From an uncultured Pseudogracilibacillus sp. (lineage in GTDB: Bacteria; Bacillota; Bacilli; Bacillales; Amphibacillaceae): a DNA stretch of 18,292 nucleotides. This document shows positions 6,977 through 14,832 of the stretch, one piece after another; the first letter of the stretch is position 1, and each line of letters starts with the position of its first letter. The translations under genes were made by a program, and so were the position numbers. The stretch spans positions 1 to 18,292 of the forward strand of contig CALJVC010000036.1 in the NCBI GenBank assembly GCA_937974845.1, written 5' to 3'. The notes under the pieces are model-generated. The model made no database searches. It was not told the origin of the DNA and saw nothing but the letters and a program-made list of their open reading frames with translations.

Positions 6977-7929
6977 TTATGCAAAAAACTCCTATTTCAG
7001 ATAAGGTTGCCGTCGGTGCAGCCCAAAGTAAGTTAATATTAGTTGGTGAACATGCAGTCGTTCATGGACAACCCGCTATCGCCTTACCTTTTCCTTTAAT
7101 TGGCGCTGAATCGATTGTTGAACGAACTTCAGGGAATGTGTATTTAGATAGTTCATTATACCGTGGTCCGATGGAATCGGCACCCTCTTCTTTAGCCGGA
7201 ATCGTTCATACGGTAAAGCAAACCTTGAAGCTTTTACAAATTCCTTATGAAGATTTATTGATAAGAATTCGTTCTTCAATACCTCCAGGGAAAGGTTTAG
7301 GTTCGAGTGCGTCGGTAGCCATTGCGATCGTTAAGTCTCTTTTTGCATACTCTAATGAGAAGTGTACGAAGGAGATTTTATTGCAATTAGCAAATATTTC
7401 AGAAACCTTTGCCCATGGCGCGCCAAGTGGCATCGATCCTTTAACGATTACATCGAAGACGCCGATTTGGTATAAGCGCGAAGAACCAATTGACCATATA
7501 TACCCTAAGGGGGAATTTCACTTCGTCATTGCCGATACCGGTCGGATGGCGGATACAAAATCAGCTATAGATACAGTGAAGCACCTCATAAAAACTACGC
7601 CCCAAATGGTGAACGATGCGATGGAACGTATTGGCGAAATTACCTTCCAAGTTCGAGAGGCTTTAGAAAAGTCTAGTAAGCAGTTATTAGGGAGTTTATT
7701 AGATGAAGCCCAGAAGCAGTTGGAGACGATTGGAGTTAGCGATACTAGCCTAAATCGTTTAATCCATATTGCGAAACAGGAAGGAGCTCTAGGTGCAAAG
7801 TTAACCGGTGGTGGAAACGGGGGCTGTATTATAGCGTTAGCTAAAGATGAAGCCCATTCGGAAGTGTTAAGTCAACGGTTGCGGGAATATGGTGCAGATG
7901 CTGTATGGAGCTATAATTTGAAAGGTTAA
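6973..7929 (+). CDS. mvk: Mevalonate kinase
   Basis: A GHMP-family kinase phosphorylating mevalonate to 5-phosphomevalonate with ATP. The 318 residues show the three GHMP motifs: the N-terminal KLILVGEHAVVHGQPAIA (20-37), the ATP-binding IPPGKGLGSSAS (103-114) and KLTGGGNGGCI near residues 276-286. The likely catalytic base is D155 in PSGIDPLTI. GEHAVVHG marks mevalonate kinase rather than the other two kinases of the operon. The ATG at 6973 overlaps the mvaA stop codon by four bases; a second ATG two codons on (6979) has the better-placed GGAAGATG and could be the true start, with no effect on function. Also called mvaK1 in Gram-positive cocci. Confidence 0.94.
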   Translation: MIMQKTPISDKVAVGAAQSKLILVGEHAVVHGQPAIALPFPLIGAESIVERTSGNVYLDSSLYRGPMESAPSSLAGIVHTVKQTLKLLQIPYEDLLIRIRSSIPPGKGLGSSASVAIAIVKSLFAYSNEKCTKEILLQLANISETFAHGAPSGIDPLTITSKTPIWYKREEPIDHIYPKGEFHFVIADTGRMADTKSAIDTVKHLIKTTPQMVNDAMERIGEITFQVREALEKSSKQLLGSLLDEAQKQLETIGVSDTSLNRLIHIAKQEGALGAKLTGGGNGGCIIALAKDEAHSEVLSQRLREYGADAVWSYNLKG

Positions 7930-7958
7930 GAAAGTATACAAATAAAGATGAAGGATGG

Positions 7959-7989
7959 GGAAGAAATCGGTCAAAAGCCGATTTTTTCC
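7959..7989 (+). terminator. Attenuator-like hairpin between mvk and mvaD
   Basis: GGAAGAAATCGG (7959-7970) and CCGATTTTTTCC (7978-7989) pair over 12 bases with one G-U, with loop TCAAAAG. If only the upper seven pairs form, six T residues follow the stem as in an intrinsic terminator. It lies in the only long gap (93 bases) of the mevalonate operon and may reduce read-through into mvaD-pmk. Confidence 0.5.
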
Positions 7990-8022
7990 GCATTATATAT
8001 TTTTTTATAAAGGAGACATAGT

Positions 8023-9000
8023 ATGCGTGCAACGGCAAGGGCAAATTCGAACATTGCCCTAATTAAGTATTGGGGAAAACGAAATGATTCATTAATTTTA
8101 CCGACGAATAATAGCTTGTCGGTAACTTTAGACGGTTTATATACCGAAACGACCGTCGAATTTGATGAGAGTCTTACGGCCGATGAATTTAAACTCAATG
8201 AAGAAAGGGTTACTGGCGTTCCTTTCGAGCGGGTAACAAAATTTTTAGATCTTTTTCGTACATATTCTGGTAAGGAAGGACTCTATGCTAAGGTAGATTC
8301 GATTAACCATGTACCAACGGCGGCGGGTTTTGCTTCGTCGGCCTCTGGTTTCGCTGCTTTAGCTGCTGCGACAGCAAAGGCTTTACAGTTAGATCTTACA
8401 GAGGCTGAACTTTCTCGCTTTACACGCCAAGGTTCAGGTTCAGCCTGCCGTTCTATTTACGGTGGCTTTGTAGAATGGGAGAAGGGGAGTAAGGAAGACG
8501 GCTCCGATTCTTATGCGGTACAAATTGCTCCTCAAGACCATTGGGATTTGCGCATTGCTGCGGTCGTTTTAACGGCGCAAGAAAAGGATGTGTCTAGTCG
8601 AGAAGGGATGAAGCTGACGGTTGATACGTCTGTATTCTACGATGGCTGGTTAGCTAGTATACCGGAGGATTTGCGCAATATAAAAGCGGGGATTCAGGAT
8701 AAAGATTTTGAAAAGGTCGGTGCTATCGCTGAGGCTAATTGTCTCCGGATGCATGCGACGACCTTAGGAGCGTATCCACCTTTTACCTATTGGCAAGATT
8801 CTACTTTAACCGTTATGCAGAGGGTGCAAGCATTACGTAAGGAAGGCATACCAGCCTATTTCACCATCGATGCCGGACCGAATGTTAAGGTGCTTTATTT
8901 ACCAGAAGATGAAGCGAAGGTTTTACAAGCGATTCGAGAAGTAGAAGCTGTTACGGATATTATTGTAAGTAAGGTAGGCGACGGGATTAGTTACCGATAG
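8023..9000 (+). CDS. mvaD: Diphosphomevalonate decarboxylase
   Basis: MvaD converts mevalonate 5-diphosphate to isopentenyl diphosphate using ATP, with loss of CO2 and phosphate; it is the last step of the classical mevalonate route. The 325 residues match the family length. Recognisable segments are the N-terminal NSNIALIKYWGKRN (8-21), with the conserved lysine K17, the nucleotide loop VPTAAGFASSASGFAAL (97-113), FTRQGSGSACRSIYGGFVEW (about 133-152) and the catalytic-aspartate motif TIDAGPNVKV near residue 282. The ATG follows AAGGAG. It comes after a 93-base gap from mvk containing a hairpin, and only 12 bases separate it from pmk. The mvk-mvaD-pmk order is the one known from Staphylococcus and Listeria. 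Confidence 0.95.
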   Translation: MRATARANSNIALIKYWGKRNDSLILPTNNSLSVTLDGLYTETTVEFDESLTADEFKLNEERVTGVPFERVTKFLDLFRTYSGKEGLYAKVDSINHVPTAAGFASSASGFAALAAATAKALQLDLTEAELSRFTRQGSGSACRSIYGGFVEWEKGSKEDGSDSYAVQIAPQDHWDLRIAAVVLTAQEKDVSSREGMKLTVDTSVFYDGWLASIPEDLRNIKAGIQDKDFEKVGAIAEANCLRMHATTLGAYPPFTYWQDSTLTVMQRVQALRKEGIPAYFTIDAGPNVKVLYLPEDEAKVLQAIREVEAVTDIIVSKVGDGISYR

Positions 9001-9012
9001 GAGTGTCCTTTA

Positions 9013-10128
9013 TTGAAAGAAAAACTAACGATCAAAACACCAGGAAAACTAATGGTCGCAGGGGAATTCGCTGTCTTAGAAAAAGGTTACCCTTTGCTAG
9101 TGATGGCAGTAGACCGTTATGTGTATGCTACGATTGAGGATGCAGAGGTTTATCAATTTACGTCCGAAAATTTTAACCTATACAATTTGACTTGGCGTTT
9201 CAATGGTAAGTACGTTATTTTTGACAATTATAGTCCACGTTTAAAGTTTGCCACGAACGCTTTAGCGACAGTATTGACCTTTTTAAAGGAAAAAGGTATC
9301 CCGCCGACACCTTTTTCCCTTACAGTGCGTAGTGAATTAGATGATGAAGCGACCGGGGCGAAGTATGGCTTAGGGTCGAGTGCGGCCGTTGTGACAGCGA
9401 TTATTACTGCTGTGTTGGAGAAGTTTTTGCGTTATCCACCGGCGAAAAGTTTAATTTTTAAGCTAGCTGCCATCGCCCATGTCCGGACGCAAGGTAGTGG
9501 CTCTGGGGCGGATATCGCTGCTTCGACCTATGGAGGCGTCCTATACTATAAGTCTTTCCAAGCAAATTGGCTCCTTCGACAGTTACGTCGCCAACCAAGA
9601 ATTTTACCAGTTATTCAACAAAAGTGGCGTTACTTACATATCTCACAAGTTGCCTTTCCAGAGGATGTTACACTTTGTATTGGTTGGACCGGGAAGCCGG
9701 CTTCGACGAAAAATTTAGTAAGTGAAATTGCTAATCTACGCAAGGAACAGCCAGCAGTTTACAATCGTTTTTTACAAGAAAGTAAGCAGGCTGTACAGAC
9801 AATAATGAGAGGGATGGAAGAGGGCGATGTCCCTTTATTTTTACGTGGGATCAAACAGAACCGCCGTAGTTTACGCTTTCTGGGCGAAAGGGCTAACGTA
9901 CCAATCGAAACGGAGGCCTTAGCTAGGTTGAGTGAGATAGCAGAGGCCTATGATGGTGCTGGAAAGTTGTCCGGTGCTGGCGGTGGAGATTGCGGTATCG
10001 CCTTTTTATATCAGGAGACCGACACAGAGAGCTTACTAACCCGTTGGCAGGAAGCGTCTATTCAACCCCTTGATCTTTCTATCGACTCTTCTGGTACGTC
10101 AGTCGTTACCGAAGAGAAATCTGTATAA
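9013..10128 (+). CDS. pmk: Phosphomevalonate kinase
   Basis: A GHMP kinase phosphorylating 5-phosphomevalonate to the diphosphate, the step before MvaD although encoded after it. The 371 residues contain KTPGKLMVAGEFAVLEKGYP (8-27), the ATP loop GAKYGLGSSAAV (115-126) and LSGAGGGDCG (about 318-327). The GEFAVLEKG signature is typical of Gram-positive phosphomevalonate kinase (mvaK2). The start is TTG at 9013; it is chosen because AGGAGTG, which overlaps the mvaD stop codon, lies seven bases upstream, and the next ATG falls inside the first conserved motif. It is probably translated at a lower rate than mvaD. It ends the mevalonate operon; no terminator is evident before the rocF promoter. Confidence 0.93.
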   Translation: MKEKLTIKTPGKLMVAGEFAVLEKGYPLLVMAVDRYVYATIEDAEVYQFTSENFNLYNLTWRFNGKYVIFDNYSPRLKFATNALATVLTFLKEKGIPPTPFSLTVRSELDDEATGAKYGLGSSAAVVTAIITAVLEKFLRYPPAKSLIFKLAAIAHVRTQGSGSGADIAASTYGGVLYYKSFQANWLLRQLRRQPRILPVIQQKWRYLHISQVAFPEDVTLCIGWTGKPASTKNLVSEIANLRKEQPAVYNRFLQESKQAVQTIMRGMEEGDVPLFLRGIKQNRRSLRFLGERANVPIETEALARLSEIAEAYDGAGKLSGAGGGDCGIAFLYQETDTESLLTRWQEASIQPLDLSIDSSGTSVVTEEKSV

Positions 10129-10148
10129 ATATTCATTTTTTTGTCCAG

Positions 10149-10178
10149 TTGAGTCATCGGACCTACTTCCGATACAAT
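10149..10178 (+). promoter_or_regulatory. rocF promoter with an embedded inverted repeat
   Basis: TTGAGT (10149-10154) and TACAAT (10173-10178), 18 bases apart, form a plausible promoter. A perfect inverted repeat ATCGGA-N6-TCCGAT fills the spacer at 10156-10173 and touches the -10 box, which is where a repressor would bind. It does not resemble an ArgR/AhrC box, and the regulator is unknown. Confidence 0.5.
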
Positions 10179-10201
10179 AAATGGTAGAAGGGGGTAGGAC
10201 A

Positions 10202-11104
10202 ATGAAAAAAGAAATCGCTTTAATTGGTGTGCCGATGGATTTAGGCCAAATGCGTCGCGGCGTAGATATGGGGCCGAGTGCGATCCGGTATGCCGGTATT
10301 GTAGAACGATTAAAAAAATTAGACTATCGCATCCATGATCTAGGTAATATCGAAGTGCCTCAGCATCGGGTCGATCGACCAATGGATGATTTCCCATTAA
10401 GGAACTTAGAAGAAGTAGCTAAAGCTAACGAACGTTTAGCCGAAACGGTTGCGGACCAGGTTGCCTTAGATCGCTTTCCTTTAGTATTAGGTGGAGACCA
10501 TAGTATTGCGATTGGTACAATCGCAGGCTTAAGCCAACATTATGAACGTTTAGGCTTAATCTGGTATGATGCCCATGGAGATATGAATACTGAAGAGACG
10601 ACGCCTTCGGGGAATATTCATGGCATGCCTTTAGCGGTTAGCCTAGGACTTGGTCACCCACGTCTGACTTCTATTTTTAACGGGAGGCCAAAAGTAAATC
10701 CGGAAAATGTTGTTTTATTAGGTCTAAGGGATTTAGATGAGGGTGAAAAAGAATTATTAAAAAAGTTAAAGATCAAGGCCTACTCTATGCATGAAATCGA
10801 TCGGTTAGGGATGCCCCAGGTCATTGAAGAGACAATCCATTATCTTAAAGGGAAGACCGATGGGGTACATTTAAGCTTTGATTTAGACGGAATCGATCCT
10901 TCAGAGGCTCCGGGTGTCGGTACGCCGGTCATCGGAGGAATTAGCTATCGAGAAAGCCATCTTGCTTTAGAAATGCTACATGAAGCGGGTATCGTGACTT
11001 CCGTAGAATTTGTAGAAGTCAATCCGATGTTAGACGAACGGAGTAAAACGGCGGACTTAACCGTCGCTCTAGCAGGTTCTTTATTTGGAGAAAAATTAAT
11101 ATAA
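10202..11104 (+). CDS. rocF: Arginase
   Basis: Arginase hydrolyses L-arginine to ornithine and urea with a two-manganese centre, opening arginine catabolism. The protein has 300 residues from the ATG at 10202, which follows AGGGGGT; an ATG at 10181 would only add seven residues before the conserved KKEIALIGVPMDLGQ. The metal-binding motifs are complete: GGDHS (H100), WYDAHGDMN (D123, H125, D127) and LSFDLDGIDP (D227, D229). NIHGMP (138-143) and VDMGPSAIRY are typical of arginase rather than agmatinase. It stands alone between a promoter and a terminator. It precedes cdaA as in Staphylococcus, whereas in Bacillus subtilis sigW-rsiW lies between them. No other arginine-catabolic gene is present. 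Confidence 0.94.
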   Translation: MKKEIALIGVPMDLGQMRRGVDMGPSAIRYAGIVERLKKLDYRIHDLGNIEVPQHRVDRPMDDFPLRNLEEVAKANERLAETVADQVALDRFPLVLGGDHSIAIGTIAGLSQHYERLGLIWYDAHGDMNTEETTPSGNIHGMPLAVSLGLGHPRLTSIFNGRPKVNPENVVLLGLRDLDEGEKELLKKLKIKAYSMHEIDRLGMPQVIEETIHYLKGKTDGVHLSFDLDGIDPSEAPGVGTPVIGGISYRESHLALEMLHEAGIVTSVEFVEVNPMLDERSKTADLTVALAGSLFGEKLI

Positions 11105-11120
11105 TTCAATATAGAAGCAG

Positions 11121-11162
11121 GACTAGTTTCCCTTACCTTTTCGAGTGGGGCTAGTCTTTTAT
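11121..11162 (+). terminator. Terminator of rocF
   Basis: GACTAG (11121-11126) pairs with CTAGTC (11151-11156), with inner CCC/GGG pairing across a small internal loop, followed by TTTTATTT. It begins 17 bases after the rocF stop codon. Confidence 0.75.
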
Positions 11163-11170
11163 TTATCGAA

Positions 11171-11255
11171 GGTCCCCTTCTACCGTTCAAGGAGAAACGG
11201 GTCTATGCTAGAAAGAAGAGTATATTTTCTGTAGAAGGAACTACCTCTTTCTAGC
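11171..11255. repeat. Unexplained inverted repeats between rocF and cdaA
   Basis: Past the rocF terminator, ACCGTT (11182-11187) can pair with AACGGGT (11196-11202). Then GCTAGAAAGA (11207-11216) pairs exactly with TCTTTCTAGC (11246-11255), enclosing a smaller GTAG-N6-CTAC hairpin (11231-11244). The block ends just before the cdaA promoter. No open reading frame covers it, and it matches no riboswitch that I recognise. Confidence 0.5.
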
Positions 11256-11276
11256 TTTAGGACGTGCAACAAATTG

Positions 11277-11285
11277 TGATATAAT
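11277..11285 (+). promoter_or_regulatory. Probable promoter of cdaA-cdaR-glmM-plsC
   Basis: An extended -10 element TGATATAAT spans 11277-11285, with only a weak -35 (TTAGGA, 11257-11262). A second TATAAT occurs at 11299-11304 but lacks a -35. The leader to cdaA would be about 90 bases. Confidence 0.55.
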
Positions 11286-11383
11286 ACTAAAACAAGCTTA
11301 TAATACTAATAATAGGTATATTATGTATCGCTCAAAGAAACGATAGATTAACATGATCATGTCAAATAAAAGGAAGTGGCAGT

Positions 11384-12202
11384 GTGCTGAGTGGGAGCTT
11401 TGACATCGTTGACATCCTTCGCATCGTCGTCGATATCGCGATCGTATGGTATGTGCTCTATAAATTAATAATGGTCGTTCGGGGAACGAAGGCTATTCAA
11501 TTATTAAAAGGAATCGTCGTTGTACTAATCGTTTGGGTTATTAGTATTATCTTCGAATTAAAAACAATTCAATGGTTGACAAACCAGGCGATTCTTTGGG
11601 GTTTTCTCGTCATTATTATTTTGTTCCAACCGGAATTACGCCGGGCCCTTGAGCAGTTAGGAAGGGGCAGTATCTTTACTAGAAGCACACTATCAGAAGA
11701 AGAAGTGACCGAAAATATTGTCAATGCGATTGTGGAGTCTACGATTTATATGGCTAAGCGTCGAATCGGCGCCTTAATCACAATTGAATTAGAGACCGGT
11801 ACTGGGGAGTATGCGGAAACGGGAATTCCAATCAATGCTACCTTGACTAACCAACTGCTGACGAACATCTTCACACCGAATACGCCCCTACATGATGGTG
11901 CGGTGATTATTAAGCACGATCAAATCGTCGCAGCAGCTTGTTACTTACCCCTATCCGAAAGCGCATCTATTTCGCGGGATCTCGGTACCCGACATCGTGC
12001 GGCGCTTGGAATTAGTGAAGTGACCGATGCTTTAACCATTGTTGTATCGGAGGAAACTGGTGCAATTTCCTATACGAAAAATGGCGAGCTCTTTCGGGAT
12101 ATAACGGAGGAGCAATTGGAAGCAGTGTTAAAGAGCAGTCTTATGCAGAAGATTAAATCAGACACCAACCCACTCATTTGGAGGGGGCGTAAAAATGGAT
12201 AA
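11384..12202 (+). CDS. cdaA: Diadenylate cyclase CdaA (membrane-bound c-di-AMP synthase)
   Basis: CdaA joins two ATP into cyclic di-AMP, the essential second messenger controlling potassium and osmolyte balance and wall homeostasis. The 272 residues match the family. Three hydrophobic helices lie at about 8-31, 39-57 and 63-81, and a DAC domain follows from about 95. The catalytic motifs are D171-G-A (LHDGAVII) and R203-H-R (GTRHRAALG). The start is GTG at 11384 behind AGGAAGTGG; no ATG competes. The last eight bases overlap cdaR, its regulator, and glmM follows. This order is conserved across Bacillales and supports CdaA rather than the soluble DisA or CdaS. Confidence 0.96.
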   Translation: MLSGSFDIVDILRIVVDIAIVWYVLYKLIMVVRGTKAIQLLKGIVVVLIVWVISIIFELKTIQWLTNQAILWGFLVIIILFQPELRRALEQLGRGSIFTRSTLSEEEVTENIVNAIVESTIYMAKRRIGALITIELETGTGEYAETGIPINATLTNQLLTNIFTPNTPLHDGAVIIKHDQIVAAACYLPLSESASISRDLGTRHRAALGISEVTDALTIVVSEETGAISYTKNGELFRDITEEQLEAVLKSSLMQKIKSDTNPLIWRGRKNG

Positions 12203-13412
12203 ACTTTTTCAAAGTAAATGGTTCATTCGCATTATCTCCTTGCTTTTTGCGATTATTTTATACTTGTTCGTTGCGGTAGAGACGAATGTGAATCAAGATG
12301 ATTCGCGAATCCCTATCGGTTCTACAGACGATATACAAGTGTTAGAGGAAGTTCCTCTTGGAATTAAAATCGATGCTGATCAATATGTCGTCAGTGGAGT
12401 TCCAGAACATGTAACGGTAACCCTTGAAGGAAGAACGAGTATTTTGACCCCGATTGCTCGCCAGCTAAACTTTAATGTCTTCGTCGATTTGCGGGAGCTT
12501 TCGGAAGGGGAGCATACCGTAGAAGTCGAGTATGAAAATTTACCAGAAAACGTCACTGCCTATATCGAACCGAAAACAATACAAGTGACAATCGAAAGAC
12601 GGACGACGAAGGAGTTTCCAGTGCAAGTCGAAATTATTAATGAAGACCAGTTGCCGGCAGGATATGAGATTGGGACACCAGAAGTAAATCCAGAGACCGT
12701 TACTCTCGTAAGCTCACAAGAAGTTATCGAACAAGTTGCATTGGTGAAAGTATTTCTCGATGTGGCCGAGCTTCGGGAACCGATCCGTAACCGAGAATTG
12801 CCGGTTAGCGTATACGATGCCCAAGGAAACGATCTAAAGGTCCGTATCGAACCCGAAAGCGTGACCGTCTCCTTGTCAGTAGAACGTCCGAGTAAAAAAG
12901 TTCCGCTTTCCGTAGAAACGAAAGGGACGCTACCGGAAGACTTGGAGATTGAATCGATCGTCGCCACCGAAGAGATTGAAATTTTCGGTAAGCGGGCCGT
13001 GTTAGATAAAGTGAAGCAAGTAAAGACAAAGCCACTAGATTTAAGCAAGGTGACAAAGTCGGACACGTATAAACTTGATTTAGAATTACCAGAAGGTACA
13101 ATAGCTAGTAATGATTTTGTTGAAGTAAAAATAAATATCAATAAGAAAAAAGAGTTTGATAACATATCGATCGATAGCGAAGCCGATGAAGCTTTAGAGT
13201 ATTCCTTTGTCAATCCAGAAGATGGTAAGTTAAGTGTGCAGGCCTTCGGTTCTGATCAGCAAATTAATCGTCTAAAAAAAACAGACATTAAAGCAATTGT
13301 GACATTAGGGGATTTAACAGAAGGTGAACATGAACTTCATGTCGATATAGAAGGACCAGAAGGAGTGTTATTAGAACCGAATATCGATTCGGTCACGGTT
13401 AAGGTGCAATAA
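12195..13412 (+). CDS. cdaR: CdaA regulatory protein CdaR (YbbR-domain protein)
   Basis: CdaR binds CdaA at the membrane and modulates its cyclase activity. The 405 residues start with one transmembrane anchor (about 10-28, FIRIISLLFAIILYLFVAV), placing the rest outside the cell. Four YbbR-like repeats can be drawn at about 45-137, 138-231, 232-320 and 321-405, each ending in a short strand such as IQVTIERRT or VTVSLSVERP. It is somewhat shorter than the Bacillus subtilis protein, probably through a shorter C-terminal tail. The ATG overlaps the cdaA end by eight bases behind GGAGGGGG, indicating coupled translation. A long open frame on the opposite strand is a shadow of its codon pattern. 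Confidence 0.92.
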   Translation: MDKLFQSKWFIRIISLLFAIILYLFVAVETNVNQDDSRIPIGSTDDIQVLEEVPLGIKIDADQYVVSGVPEHVTVTLEGRTSILTPIARQLNFNVFVDLRELSEGEHTVEVEYENLPENVTAYIEPKTIQVTIERRTTKEFPVQVEIINEDQLPAGYEIGTPEVNPETVTLVSSQEVIEQVALVKVFLDVAELREPIRNRELPVSVYDAQGNDLKVRIEPESVTVSLSVERPSKKVPLSVETKGTLPEDLEIESIVATEEIEIFGKRAVLDKVKQVKTKPLDLSKVTKSDTYKLDLELPEGTIASNDFVEVKININKKKEFDNISIDSEADEALEYSFVNPEDGKLSVQAFGSDQQINRLKKTDIKAIVTLGDLTEGEHELHVDIEGPEGVLLEPNIDSVTVKVQ

Positions 13413-13452
13413 ACCTAACCGTTGTATTCAGTTTTAAAAGGAGTTGTATACG

Positions 13453-14790
13453 TTGGGTAAATATTTTGGAACAGATGGTATTAGAGGAGTTGCCAATAAA
13501 ACCCTAACACCAGAAATAGCCTTTAAACTAGGACGAATTGCTGGAGCCTTATACGCCGAGGAGGATAATCAGGCAAAGGTGCTCATCGGACGCGATACGC
13601 GGTTATCGGGACCGATGTTTGAAGGAGCCCTTATCGCAGGTTTATTATCTAGTGGGGCAGAAGTAATGCGCTTAGGGGTGATTACTACCCCTGGAGTTGC
13701 CTATTTAACTAAGGTGATGGGAGCGGATATGGGAATAATGATTTCTGCTTCTCATAACCCGTTCGAAGATAATGGTATTAAAATTTTCGGTCCCAATGGC
13801 TATAAGTTATCAGATGAAAAAGAAGAACAAATCGAACAGCTAATGGATGTCGAAGAAGATGAATTACCTCGTCCTTATGGAAGCGAAATTGGAACGGTGA
13901 GCGACTACTATGAAGGCTCACAAAAGTATTTATCATATTTACAAGAAACAATCGACCATAGTTTCGAATCGATGCACGTTGGCTTAGATTGTGCTAACGG
14001 TGCAACATCTGGTCTAGCTGCCCATCTATTTGCGGATTTAGAGGCTGAAACCTACGTAATTGGTAATAATCCGAATGGAACAAATATCAACGATGGTTTC
14101 GGCTCAAACAACCCGGAAAAGTTACAAGAGCTCGTGGTAGAAAAGAACTTAGACGTAGGCCTCTCCTTCGATGGAGATGGTGATCGTTTAATTGCAGTAG
14201 ATGAAAAAGGAAATATCGTCGACGGCGATCAAATCATGTACATTTGTGCTAGCTATTTCCAAGAAGAAAAACGCTTGCCTAACCAAACCGTCGTTGCGAC
14301 AGTGATGAGTAACCTTGGCTTTTATCGCGCTTTAGAAGAAAAAGGAATCAAGGTCGTGACGGCGAATGTTGGCGACCGCTATGTCCTTGAGAAAATGTTA
14401 GACGGCGATTATATGTTAGGTGGGGAACAATCTGGCCATATTATTTTCCGGGAACATTCGACGAGCGGTGATGGGATGCTTACAGGAATCCAGCTGTTAC
14501 ACATTATGAAAGAAACGGGAAAAAGTTTATCTGAACTAGCTAGTGGCATGCCTATATACCCACAAGTGTTAAAAAATGTTCCCGTAGACGACAAAGAAAC
14601 TGTGATGGAAGATAGCCGTCTACAAGAGAAAATTCAAGCAGTAGAAGCACAGCTAGGGGACGCTGGTCGAGTGCTCGTTCGTCCATCCGGTACAGAACCA
14701 TTAATTCGCGTGATGATTGAAGCAGAGACAGAAGATTTATGCGAAAATTATGCGACAGAAATAGTAGAAGTTCTTCAACAAATAAAATAA
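13453..14790 (+). CDS. glmM: Phosphoglucosamine mutase
   Basis: GlmM interconverts glucosamine-6-phosphate and glucosamine-1-phosphate on the way to UDP-GlcNAc, feeding peptidoglycan and other wall polymers. The protein has 445 residues from the TTG at 13453; it then begins MGKYFGTDGIRG, as the family does. An in-frame TTG at 13444 is too close to the AGGAG ribosome binding site. The phosphoserine is S100 in MISASHNPFEDNG, the Mg site is FDGDGDR (about 238-244), sugar binding is GGEQSGHI, and the phosphate-binding loop is RPSGTEPLIRV near 409. It lies 40 bases after cdaR. In Bacillus subtilis and relatives GlmM interacts with CdaA, which fits the shared operon. glmS, which follows glmM in Bacillus subtilis, is absent here. 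Confidence 0.96.
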   Translation: MGKYFGTDGIRGVANKTLTPEIAFKLGRIAGALYAEEDNQAKVLIGRDTRLSGPMFEGALIAGLLSSGAEVMRLGVITTPGVAYLTKVMGADMGIMISASHNPFEDNGIKIFGPNGYKLSDEKEEQIEQLMDVEEDELPRPYGSEIGTVSDYYEGSQKYLSYLQETIDHSFESMHVGLDCANGATSGLAAHLFADLEAETYVIGNNPNGTNINDGFGSNNPEKLQELVVEKNLDVGLSFDGDGDRLIAVDEKGNIVDGDQIMYICASYFQEEKRLPNQTVVATVMSNLGFYRALEEKGIKVVTANVGDRYVLEKMLDGDYMLGGEQSGHIIFREHSTSGDGMLTGIQLLHIMKETGKSLSELASGMPIYPQVLKNVPVDDKETVMEDSRLQEKIQAVEAQLGDAGRVLVRPSGTEPLIRVMIEAETEDLCENYATEIVEVLQQIK

Positions 14791-14832
14791 GACATTTAAA
14801 GCATTCGAATATGAAAGACGAGAGGTTTTAGC

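Noticed and set aside
11105..11383. A c-di-AMP (ydaO-type) riboswitch before cdaA
   Set aside because: The conserved core of that riboswitch is not visible and the hairpins lie upstream of the likely promoter.
12560..13213. A 217-codon open frame on the minus strand opposite cdaR
   Set aside because: It lies entirely within a well-supported gene, is rich in serine and threonine as antisense frames often are, and shows no recognisable motif or ribosome binding site.
14791..14832. A glmS ribozyme after glmM
   Set aside because: The 42-base gap is too short, and the next gene is an acyltransferase, not glmS.
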